A program made the translations under genes and the position numbers. From CAYVUV01 sp964455095 (GTDB taxonomy: Bacteria; Desulfobacterota; Binatia; HRBIN30; CADEER01): DNA of 54,293 bases. The stretch is taken from NCBI GenBank assembly GCA_964455095.1, contig CAYVUV010000287.1:1-54293 (forward strand), read 5' to 3'. The notes under the pieces are model-generated. The model was not told the origin of the DNA and ran no database searches. It saw nothing but the letters and a program-made list of their open reading frames with translations. This document shows positions 18,882 through 28,181 of this stretch, in pieces. The number at the start of each line of letters is the position of its first letter. The first letter of the stretch is position 1.

Positions 18882-19730
18882 ATGAGGAGATTCGGCAGCA
18901 GGCGGGACGGACGGAACACGAAACGCGGGGCGGCGCTGCTGTTCGCGATGCTGGCAACGGCGGTCGGAGCCCGCGCCGCGGAACCCGCGGCGCCTGGGGC
19001 GGCCGCCGACGCGCCGGTGGCGGTGCGGATCGGCATCGCGCCCATCTATCCGCCGATGGCCTTCAAGGAGAACGGCCAGATCAAGGGCGTCGAGGTCGAC
19101 TTTGCCGCTGCCATGGCCAAGGCGCTGGGCGTCGCCGCGCCGCTGGTCGAGTTGCAGTGGGAAGACCTCATCCCCGCCCTGCTCGATCACCGCGTCGACG
19201 TCGTCATGTCGGGCATGTCGATCACCGACGAGCGCGGCAAGTCCGTCGCCTTCACCCGCCCCTACCTGCAAGTCGGACAGATGGCGTTGATGCGCAAGGA
19301 GGACCTCGGGCGTCTGGCGTCGCCTTCGGCGCTCGACCTGCCGACGACGCGCGTCGGCTTCCAGCGCAACACCACGGGCGAGATCTACGCTCGCGGCAAT
19401 CTCAAGCAGGCCATCCTGGTGCCGCTCGGGCCGGTCGAAGAAGGCATCGCGGCGCTGCGCGCGCACCAGATCGATTTCTACGTGCACGACGCGCCGACCA
19501 TCTGGCGCTACACCGGGCGCTTCGAGCCCGGCTACGACGACCTCGCGGGGCGCTACCGCCCGCTCACCACGGAGCACCTGGCGTGGGCCGTGCGCCCCGA
19601 AGACGAGGCGCTGCGCCATCGCCTGAACGCATTGCTCGAGAAATGGGAGAAGAGCGGCCGCCTCGACGACATCCTCGACGAGTGGATCACCGTGCGCAAG
19701 ATCACCATCGAGGTGAAGCCACAACACTGA
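18882..19730 (+). CDS. Family 3 periplasmic solute-binding protein
   Basis: 282 residues. A strong GAGGAGG lies eight bases before the ATG. A Tat- or Sec-like signal (twin Arg at the start, hydrophobic segment LLFAMLATAVGARAA) leads into a bacterial extracellular solute-binding fold. Visible motifs are IGIAPIYPPMAFKENGQIKGVEVDFAAAMAKALG, given here as one fold element in two parts (the IYPPMAF and GVEVDFA strands), MSGMSITDERGKSVAFTRPY, and the second-lobe hinge VGFQRNTTGE. These proteins bind amino acids or similar small molecules. No permease or ATPase gene is adjacent. The gene precedes the nitric oxide reductase by 41 bases on the same strand, so they may share a transcript. The ligand is unknown. 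Confidence 0.85.
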   Translation: MRRFGSRRDGRNTKRGAALLFAMLATAVGARAAEPAAPGAAADAPVAVRIGIAPIYPPMAFKENGQIKGVEVDFAAAMAKALGVAAPLVELQWEDLIPALLDHRVDVVMSGMSITDERGKSVAFTRPYLQVGQMALMRKEDLGRLASPSALDLPTTRVGFQRNTTGEIYARGNLKQAILVPLGPVEEGIAALRAHQIDFYVHDAPTIWRYTGRFEPGYDDLAGRYRPLTTEHLAWAVRPEDEALRHRLNALLEKWEKSGRLDDILDEWITVRKITIEVKPQH

Positions 19731-19771
19731 TCGCCAACGGACGCCCCGTGTGGCGTCGATGAGGTAGTGAA

Positions 19772-22095
19772 GTGATGGACGAGCGCTCCCGCGAACCGTC
19801 CCTCTCCCCCTGGTGGCGACACGGCGCCATCCTGGTGATGATCGTCGGGTTCACCATTCTCTCGATCGTCACCGTCGAAACCTATGACAACGCGCCGCCG
19901 ATCGCGGCCCGGGTGGTCGACGCCGCGGGGGGCACGCTCTTCACCCGCGCGGACGTTCTCCGCGGGCAGGAGGTCTTCCTCAAGTACGGCCTCATGGAGC
20001 ATGGCACGCTGTGGGGCCACGGCGCGTACCTGGGGCCCGACTACACGGCGGAGTACCTCCACCGCCTGGCGGAGATCAGCCGCGACACGCTCGCGATGGC
20101 CCGGCACGGCAAGCCGTACGCCGCGCTCGAGGCCGGACTGGCGCGCGACATCGGCGAGGCGGTGCGCGCGGAGGCCAAGGAGAACCGCTACGACCCGACG
20201 ACCGAGACGCTGCGTTTCTCGCCCTCGGAGGCCGCGGCGTTCTCGACGCAGCAGCGCGAGTGGGGCGAGTACTTTGGCGGCGCCACGGCCGCTCCCGGGC
20301 TGCCACCGCGCTACATTGTCGACCGCGCCGATCTGGACGCGCTCGCCGCCTACTTTGCCTGGGCGACCTGGGCCACCGTCGCCAACCGCCCCGGCAAGGA
20401 CTACTCGTACACCAACAACTGGCCCTACGAGCCATTGGTCGGCAACGGCCCGACCGCGTCGACGTACCTCTGGAGCGCCCTCAGCCTGGTGACGCTACTC
20501 GGAGGACTGGGAGTCGTCCTGCTCGCCTTCGGGCGCTTCGACTATCTCGGCTGGCGAGGCGAGGAAGCCCCCGGACACCGGCACGACAACCGGCTCGGCG
20601 GCTGGCAACTGACGCCGAGCCAGCGGGCGACGCGTTTCTTCCTGGCGGTCGTGGCGGTGCTGTTTCTCTTGCAGACGCTCGCCGGCGGGGCGCTGGCGCA
20701 CTACCGCGTCGAGCCGGGGGCATTCTACGGTTTCGATCTCGCGCGCTGGCTGCCCTACAACCTCCTGCGCACCTGGCATCTGCAGCTCGCCATCTTCTGG
20801 ATCGCCACCGCCTGGGTGGCGGGCGGGCTCTTCCTGGCGCCGCTGGTCGGCGGCGCGGAGCCGCCAGGGCAACGTCTCGGCGCGCTCGTGCTGCTCGGCG
20901 CGCTCGCGCTCGTCGTCGGCGGCAGTCTCTTCGGCGAGTGGCTGGGAATCAACGATCAACTCGGCGGCCTCTGGTTCTGGCTCGGTCACCAGGGCTCGGA
21001 GTACCTCGACCTCGGCCGCTTCTGGCAGGTGCTGCTCGCCGTGGGGCTCGTCTTCTGGCTCGTCCTCATGTTCCGCGCCCTGCGCCCCGCGATGCGCCGG
21101 CCGCACGACGGCGATCTCGCTTCGCTCTTCCTCTACGCCGCCGTCGCGATCCCCGTCTTCTACCTGCCGGCGCTGTTCTACGGTCCGCACACCAACTTCG
21201 CCGTCATCGACAACTGGCGGTTCTGGATCATCCACTTGTGGGTCGAGGGCTTCTTCGAGCTCTTTGCCACCGTGCTGGTGGCGGTGATGTTCTTCCAGAT
21301 GGGTCTGGTGAGCGCGACGACGGCGACGCGCATCGTCTACCTCGACGCCATTCTCTATCTGGGGGCCGGCATCGTCGGCACCGGGCACCACTGGTACTTC
21401 ACCGGGCAGGGCACGCTCAACATGGGGCTGGCGGCCTGCTTCTCGGCGATGGAGGTCGTGCCGCTGACGCTGCTGACGCTCGACGCCTGGGACTTCGTCA
21501 GACTGCAGGACCGCCGCTGCGGCGAGTGCGGCGACGCGTTCGCCGCCCGGCAGACCTGGGCGATCTACTTCCTCATGGCGGTCGGCTTCTGGAACTTCGT
21601 CGGCGCCGGCGTCTTCGGCTTCCTCATCAACCTGCCGATCGTCTCCTACTTCGAGGTCGGGACGCTGCTCACCAGCAATCACGGACACACGGCGATGTTC
21701 GGCGTGTTTGGCATGCTCGCGCTCGCCGTCGTCGTCTTCTGCATGCGCGCCTTCGCCGACGACGCGCGCTGGCAGCGCGTCGAAGGCCTCATCCGCACCG
21801 GCTTCTGGGGGCTCAACGCCGGCCTCGCCCTGATGGTCCTGCTCGATCTCTTTCCGGGCGGTGTGCTGCAGCTCTGGGATGTGCTCTCGAACGGTTACTG
21901 GCACGCGCGTCGGCTGGAATTCTTGACCAGCGGCACGTTTCACCTGCTCGAGTGGGCCCGCATCGGGGCCGACATGGTGTTTCTCGTGGTCGGCGTCGTG
22001 CCGATCGTTATCGCGACGCTGCGCATCACGCTCGCCCGCGAGCCGGGAGGGGGAAGCGCATATGCACTCCCTCCCTCCCCGCAAGCGGTCGTGAA

Positions 22096-22102
<7 letters not shown>
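19772..22102 (+). CDS. norZ: Quinol-dependent nitric oxide reductase (qNOR)
   Basis: 776 residues, a membrane heme-copper oxidase relative that reduces two NO to N2O using quinol. The long N-terminal extension with GQEVFLKYGLMEHGTLWGHG is typical of single-subunit qNOR. No CxxCH heme c motif is present. Heme and FeB ligands are visible: TWHLQLAIFW, HLWVEGFFELFATV (His plus Glu), GTGHHWYFTG (paired His) and SNHGHTAMFGVFGM. About 14 spans fit the family. The start may be the GTG at 19772 (GAGG seven bases upstream) or the ATG at 19775. The 3' end overlaps the ahcY stop by seven bases in convergent orientation. No norC, nirK/S or nosZ is in the window, so a detoxification role is likely. Confidence 0.95.
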
Positions 22103-23567
<1,465 letters not shown>

Positions 23568-23571
<4 letters not shown>

Positions 23572-24551
23572 TGCGTGGTCCCTCCCTCATGCGAATCGTT
23601 GTGGTGTGATGCGCGCCGCGCCGTGGCGGCGAACAGCGCCGGGCCCTTTGCCTGCGGCGCGGGTGGCAGCGGCTGCACGCGCACGGGATCGAATCCCGCC
23701 GCGCGCAACCACTCGGTGATCTGAGTCGGTTCGAACCCCAACCAAACATGTCCCATCTGCTGTTGGAACTCGCGCCGGTCGTGGCGCAGCATATCGATGA
23801 CCAGCAAGCGGCCGCCGGGCCGCAGGGTGCGCGCCGCCGCGCGCAGCACTGCCGGCGGATCGCTGACGTGGTGCAGCACCAGACAGTTCAGCGCGGCATC
23901 GAGCGCGGCGTCGTCGATCGGCGGCGCTTCGAGGTCGCCGTGGCGGACGTCGACGTGCTTCAGGTGCGCCACGCGTTGGCGTGCCGCCTTCAGCATCGCG
24001 CGTGAGCTGTCGACCGCGATCACCCGCTGCACGAACGGGGCGACGACCTCGGACAGCTGCCCGGTGCCGCAGCCGAGATCGCCGACGACCCAGGTGTCGT
24101 CGAGCAGTCCGGCCAGCGCCGTGAGATCGAAACGGTCGCCGAACATCTCGCTGCGCAGCCGATCCCACTGCCCGGCGGCGGATTGAAAGAACGCCTGCGA
24201 GCGGCTCTGGCGGGCGGAGAGAATGGTGGCAAGCCGCTGGTCGTCGTGTGCGGCGGCGCGGGTCTGCGCGGTCTGCTCGCGGATCAGCGTCCAGAGCCGG
24301 CGCGCGACCGGATCGAGGTCCTCGGTGTTCATGCGGTAGAGGCGACTCGTCCCTTCGGGCCGCGCCGCTACCCACCCTTCGTCGCCGAGCAGCTTGAGAT
24401 GCCGGCTGACCGTCGACTGCGGCAGCTGCAACACGGCGCGCAGGTCGGCGACGGTGAGCTCGTACTGCTCGACCAGCCGCAGTGTCCGCGCGCGCGTCGC
24501 GTCGGCCAGAGCCGCCATCCATCCGAGAATCGCCGGGTCGCCGTTGTTCAT
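23568..24551 (-). CDS. ArsR-type regulator fused to a SAM-dependent methyltransferase domain
   Basis: 327 residues. Residues 8-75 form an ArsR winged helix (ALADATRARTLRLVEQYELTV, LPQSTVSRHLKLLGDEGWV). Residues about 120-290 are a class I methyltransferase with motif I VVGDLGCGTGQ (155-165), an Asp after beta-2 (VIAVDSS) and LHHVSDPPAVLR. ArsR-methyltransferase fusions next to methionine-cycle genes occur in proteobacteria, and SahR-type ArsR proteins are known to respond to S-adenosylhomocysteine. Coupling to ahcY suggests the fused domain senses SAM or SAH, or that the protein is an active methyltransferase with self-control. The conserved ArsR N-terminus begins right at the ATG at 24551, so the start is probably correct although no Shine-Dalgarno precedes it. 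Confidence 0.88.
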
Positions 24552-24552
24552 T

Positions 24553-24572
24553 CAATCCGTATATCCGGATTG
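24553..24572. promoter_or_regulatory. Candidate operator for the ArsR-methyltransferase/ahcY operon
   Basis: CAATCCG and CGGATTG form a perfect 7-6-7 inverted repeat around TATATC. The site ends one base before the ATG of the regulator gene, in the place of a ribosome-binding site. That is a typical autoregulatory position for a winged-helix repressor. Binding by this protein is inferred. Confidence 0.5.
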
Positions 24573-24573
24573 A

Positions 24574-24602
24574 CTGCTAGATGAGCCGTGGCGCTTAGTC
24601 AA
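24574..24602 (-). promoter_or_regulatory. Possible sigma-70 type promoter for the ArsR-methyltransferase/ahcY operon
   Basis: On the minus strand TTGACT (24602-24597) is followed after 17 bases by TAGCAG (24579-24574). The -35 is good and the -10 is weak. The predicted start of transcription falls inside the palindrome at 24553-24572, leaving an almost leaderless mRNA. This would explain the absence of a Shine-Dalgarno. Confidence 0.35.
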
Positions 24603-24730
24603 GGATTTCTTCGCCGTGCACATTCCCACGGTTTGTAAGTCGCACAACCCAAAACAGTCGAACCTGTCGGTGAGACTCCGCAAATCGCGGCGCGGATGAC
24701 ACGGCCCGGATGGTGCACCGTGCGCCCAGC

Positions 24731-25255
24731 ATGAGAATCACTCGGAATGGTGTTGTGCTCGCCGCGCTCTGTTCCGTCGTTGCGGCGGGGGATGTCAGGG
24801 CGCAGGTGAGCGGCGGCGGAGCCGCGGGTCCGGCGCCACACGGGGCCGCGGGGCCGGCGCCCTTGGGCGCCGCCGGGAGTCAACCGGCGGGAGGTGCCGC
24901 CGGCGCCGGGGCGCGAGGATCGATTGGAAGAGATATGCGCGCCCCGGCGCTGCCCAATGCAGCCGGCCCGGCGCCTTTTGGTGCGGCGGGTCAGCAGCCC
25001 GTCGAACCGCGGGGATCGGTGCAACAGCAGCCAGAACCCGCGGCAGTCGACGCATTCGACCTGCCTGCCCAGGTTGCTCCGGAGCCACCTGCCGCGCAGG
25101 TTCTTCCCGGCGGCGGTGACGGCACCAGCGTGCGCAATCCCGCCGGTCAGGTTCTCCCCGGCGGCGGTACCGGCGCGGCGGTCAGCAATCCCGCCGGCAG
25201 TGTGCTCCCGGGCGGCGCGGCAAACACGAATCCGGTCAACGCCCCGCCGCAGTAA
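24731..25255 (+). CDS. Secreted low-complexity Gly/Ala/Pro-rich repeat protein
   Basis: 174 residues from the ATG at 24731. A signal peptide (RITRNGVVLAALCSVVAAGDVRAQ, given as its core VVLAALCSVVAA) is followed by two repeat types. AGPAPxGAAG occurs three times in residues about 33-90. A C-terminal unit xxxVLPGGG with a preceding NPAG occurs three times in about 125-165. I recognise no domain. Low complexity suggests a surface, matrix or periplasmic linker role. Its last 20 bases overlap the end of the metallophosphoesterase gene on the other strand. The signal peptide and in-phase repeats favour a real gene over a chance frame. Confidence 0.6.
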   Translation: MRITRNGVVLAALCSVVAAGDVRAQVSGGGAAGPAPHGAAGPAPLGAAGSQPAGGAAGAGARGSIGRDMRAPALPNAAGPAPFGAAGQQPVEPRGSVQQQPEPAAVDAFDLPAQVAPEPPAAQVLPGGGDGTSVRNPAGQVLPGGGTGAAVSNPAGSVLPGGAANTNPVNAPPQ

Positions 25256-26069
25256 CGAATGGCGCCCAGCCCTCCGGCGTATGCTCGAAGGCGGCGGATG
25301 CAGAGTGGGAGAAGTCGCCTTGCTGCGGGCGCCAGACGTACTGCTCAACCTCGATGCGCGCGTGCTCGATGCGCAAGACGTTGAAGGAGTTCGATTCGTC
25401 GCGCCGGCGCGTCGAGGTCGCGGTACCGGCCTGCACGACCAGGGCGGAGAAGTCGGCGGTCTGGTAGCGCGCGATCGGGTGACCCGAGTGGCTGGCGTGC
25501 AGGTGTCCGGAGAGCAGCACGTCGACGCCACCGCGCGCCAACGCCGCCATCGCCATGGCGGCGCGGCCGACGATCTGGTCGGCCTCATCTTCCCGGTGGG
25601 GGGGAACATCGAACGGGTGGTGGGTGACGATCACCTTCGTCACCCGATCGCCGAGCGCACAGAGCTGTGCCCGCAGGCGCTCGACTTGCTGCTCGTTGAT
25701 CCGCCCGCCCTTGAAGACCAGCGAGCGCGCGGTGTTGACGCCGATCACCGCAACCTCCTCGTCGACATAAGCGGGCTCCGGATCCGCCGAGACATGCCGC
25801 CGGTAACGGTCGAGCGGCGCGAGAAAGCGCAGCGCCACGTTGAAGAGCGGCACGTCGTGATTGCCGGGCACGACGACTTGCGGCTGGGGCAGTGAGTCGA
25901 GAAAGGCGCGCGCCTGGCGGAACTGCGACGACCTGGCGCGCTGCGTGAGATCGCCGGAGACGGCGACGACGTCGGGCACCAGATCGTGCACGCGCGCGCG
26001 CAGCGGTTCGAGCAGCGCGTGGTCGACGCGGCCGAAGTGCAGATCCGAGAGGTGGACGACGGTGCGCAT
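25236..26069 (-). CDS. Calcineurin-like metallophosphoesterase (CpdA-like)
   Basis: 277 residues. All metal-ligand motifs of the family appear in order: HLSDLHFG, VSGDLTQRA, VVPGNHD, VTHHPFD and LSGHLHASHSG. The arrangement matches the 3',5'-cAMP phosphodiesterase (CpdA)/class III phosphodiesterase group, but the substrate is not settled by sequence. The ATG at 26069 overlaps the stop of the upstream lipid kinase gene by one base (TGATG), so both are co-translated. A cyclic-nucleotide role would be of interest because the window also encodes a channel with a cyclic-nucleotide-binding domain. Confidence 0.9.
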   Translation of the reverse strand: MRTVVHLSDLHFGRVDHALLEPLRARVHDLVPDVVAVSGDLTQRARSSQFRQARAFLDSLPQPQVVVPGNHDVPLFNVALRFLAPLDRYRRHVSADPEPAYVDEEVAVIGVNTARSLVFKGGRINEQQVERLRAQLCALGDRVTKVIVTHHPFDVPPHREDEADQIVGRAAMAMAALARGGVDVLLSGHLHASHSGHPIARYQTADFSALVVQAGTATSTRRRDESNSFNVLRIEHARIEVEQYVWRPQQGDFSHSASAAFEHTPEGWAPFVTAAGR

Positions 26070-26983
26070 CAGCTCGGGCCTTCGCCCACGACCGGCGCGG
26101 GGACGATCACGCGCAACGCGCCGCGGCGGATCTTGTAGTGCAGCGGCGTCGCGGTGTCGCGCACCTCGCCATCGGTGGCGACCGCGATGTGCGTCCCGCG
26201 CGTCTCCACCGCCAGCTCCTGGGCGGTGCGCGTTTCGAAGTCGCGCGCCTGCCGCATGCGGCCGAAGAGCGCCCGCGCGCCGAGCGTCAACACCGCCCAG
26301 CGGTTGGGTCGGCTGACGACGTAGAGGCTCAGCTCACCGGCGTCGAGCCGCTCGCGGCCGCCGAGGTTGAAGCCGTCGATGGCGTAGACGTTGTTGCCGA
26401 CAAAGACCAGCGGCGTGCGATAGCGGCGCTCGCCGTCCGCCTCGCGCAGGCTGACACTGAGGAACGGCCGCCGGCGCGCGACGGTGAACGCCGCCCAGAA
26501 CGCCGCCGGCCACTTTCCGGCGCCGAGACGCCGGCGCAGAATATCGCGATGGCGGACCATGTGCGGATAGAGCCCGAGACTGGAGTTGTTGAGGAAGATC
26601 TGGCCGTTGACCTCGCCGACGTCGACGCGCTGAACATGCCCGGCGACGATCGTCTGCACCGCTTCCGGCAGCGCGAGCGGGATGTTGAGGTCCTTGGCGA
26701 AGTGATTGAGCGTTCCGAGCGGCAGCACACCGAGCGCGCTCTCCGTTCCCACTACCACCGAGGCAACGCAGTTGACCGTGCCGTCGCCTCCACCCACGAC
26801 GATGACCGGCGGCCGCTGTTCCGCCGCCCGGCGCGCGAGTTGTGCGATCTCCGAGCCCTGGCCCGCCGCCAGCACCCGCACCTCCGCGCCGGCGGCGTGA
26901 AACAGTGCGGTGATCGTCTCGACCTGGTCGGGTTGGTCTGGACCCGCAGTCGCGTTGAGGATGACGGGGATCGGCTCGGCCAT
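26069..26983 (-). CDS. Diacylglycerol kinase-like lipid kinase
   Basis: 304 residues of the DagK/YegS/sphingosine kinase fold. The nucleotide-binding loop VVGGGDGTVN is intact, followed by LGVLPLGTLNHFAKDLNIP, the typical GTxNxxA region. The C-terminal beta domain contains FVGNNVYAIDGFNLGGRERLD, and the acidic IAVATDGE motif near the end. It phosphorylates a lipid hydroxyl using ATP at the inner membrane face. The start at 26983 gives the normal N-terminus IPVILNATAG. It forms a two-gene operon with the metallophosphoesterase. The 160 bases to the divergent aldo/keto reductase hold no further gene. Confidence 0.92.
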   Translation of the reverse strand: MAEPIPVILNATAGPDQPDQVETITALFHAAGAEVRVLAAGQGSEIAQLARRAAEQRPPVIVVGGGDGTVNCVASVVVGTESALGVLPLGTLNHFAKDLNIPLALPEAVQTIVAGHVQRVDVGEVNGQIFLNNSSLGLYPHMVRHRDILRRRLGAGKWPAAFWAAFTVARRRPFLSVSLREADGERRYRTPLVFVGNNVYAIDGFNLGGRERLDAGELSLYVVSRPNRWAVLTLGARALFGRMRQARDFETRTAQELAVETRGTHIAVATDGEVRDTATPLHYKIRRGALRVIVPAPVVGEGPS

Positions 26984-27143
26984 AGCCCACTCAGCTGAGC
27001 ACAGGCAGCGCGCTCGTCAACCAGGGACGTTGAAGATCGGTCTGGTTCGAGGGTGCAGCCGCGCGGCCCGCTTTGGTCAGCGCCGGCAGGGACGGCCGCA
27101 CCCTGTATCGATTGCCAAGGCGCTTCTTGGTATCGGGTCGAAG

Positions 27144-28175
27144 ATGCGCCGACGGCAGTTCTTGTCCCGGCTTGCACTCGCGGCCGGGGCAGTTGCGGTC
27201 GGTTTGCAGTGGCTCGCAAAGCGAGGCCTGTCGTTCGCCCGCGCCGCGGGTGGCGCGACTGACAGCGGGCCCGTCGCGCGGCGACCATTCGGGCGCACCG
27301 GTGCTTCCGTCTCGCTGATCGGGATCGGTGGGTACGCGATCGGCATGCTGGCCAGCGAAACGGAGGCGGTGGCAATGGTGCGCGCGGCGCTCGATGCCGG
27401 CGTCAACTTCATGGACAACGCCTGGGAGTATCACGACGGGCGCTCCGAACAGTGGATGGGCGCCGCGCTGGCCGGGCGGCGCGACGAGGCGTTCCTGATG
27501 ACCAAGGTGTGCACGCACGGCCGCGCGGCCAGCACGGCCATGGCACAGCTCGAGGAGTCGCTGCGCCGCTTGCGCACCGACCACGTCGATCTGTGGCAGG
27601 TGCACGAGGTCATCTACGACAATGACCCGGCCCTGCACTTCCAGCCCGACGGCGTGATGGAAGCGCTCACCAAAGCGAAGCGCCAAGGCAAGACCCGCTT
27701 CGTCGGCTTCACCGGGCACAAGTCGCCGGCGATCCATCTGCAGATGCTCTCACAGGGGTATCCCTTCGATGCCGTCCAGGTGCCGCTCAATCCCTTCGAC
27801 GCCAGCTTCCGCAGCTTCGAACGGGAGGTCTTGCCGATTCTCACCCAGCGCGGCATCGCGCCGATCGCGATGAAGAGTCTCGGCGGCAACGCCGCGGCGG
27901 TGCAGCAAGGCGTTCTCACCGCCGCGGAAGCGCTGCGCTACGTGCTGAGCCTGCCGATCGCGACGCTGGTCAGCGGCATCGACTCGACCGAAGTCCTGCA
28001 GAAGAATCTGGCGATCGCGCGGCGCTTCACGCCGATGACGGCGGGCGAGATGCAAGCGCTGCGGGCGCGCTGCGCCACCTGGGCGGCCGACGGGCGCTTC
28101 GAGCTCTACAAGACGTCACAGCACTTCGACGGCGCGCAGGGGCGCGCGCAGCACGGGTTCTCGTCGGGGGAGTAG
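27144..28175 (+). CDS. Tat-exported aldo/keto reductase
   Basis: 343 residues. The start at 27144 opens with a twin-arginine signal (RRRQFLSRLALAAGAVAVG), so the enzyme is probably exported folded with its cofactor. The AKR barrel follows from about residue 45. The catalytic tetrad is visible: Asp and Tyr in FMDNAWEYHDGRSE, Lys in FLMTKVCTHG and His in LWQVHEVIY. The nicotinamide-binding end includes LVSGIDSTEVLQKNL. AKRs reduce aldehydes or ketones with NADPH; no substrate can be assigned. The longer open frame from 26910 includes divergent promoter sequence and is not the start. Confidence 0.9.
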   Translation: MRRRQFLSRLALAAGAVAVGLQWLAKRGLSFARAAGGATDSGPVARRPFGRTGASVSLIGIGGYAIGMLASETEAVAMVRAALDAGVNFMDNAWEYHDGRSEQWMGAALAGRRDEAFLMTKVCTHGRAASTAMAQLEESLRRLRTDHVDLWQVHEVIYDNDPALHFQPDGVMEALTKAKRQGKTRFVGFTGHKSPAIHLQMLSQGYPFDAVQVPLNPFDASFRSFEREVLPILTQRGIAPIAMKSLGGNAAAVQQGVLTAAEALRYVLSLPIATLVSGIDSTEVLQKNLAIARRFTPMTAGEMQALRARCATWAADGRFELYKTSQHFDGAQGRAQHGFSSGE

Positions 28176-28181
28176 CGTTCC

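Noticed and set aside
16925..19762. 945-codon plus-strand open frame over yejA
   Set aside because: Antisense of yejA continuing into a shifted frame of the solute-binding protein; no protein-like features.
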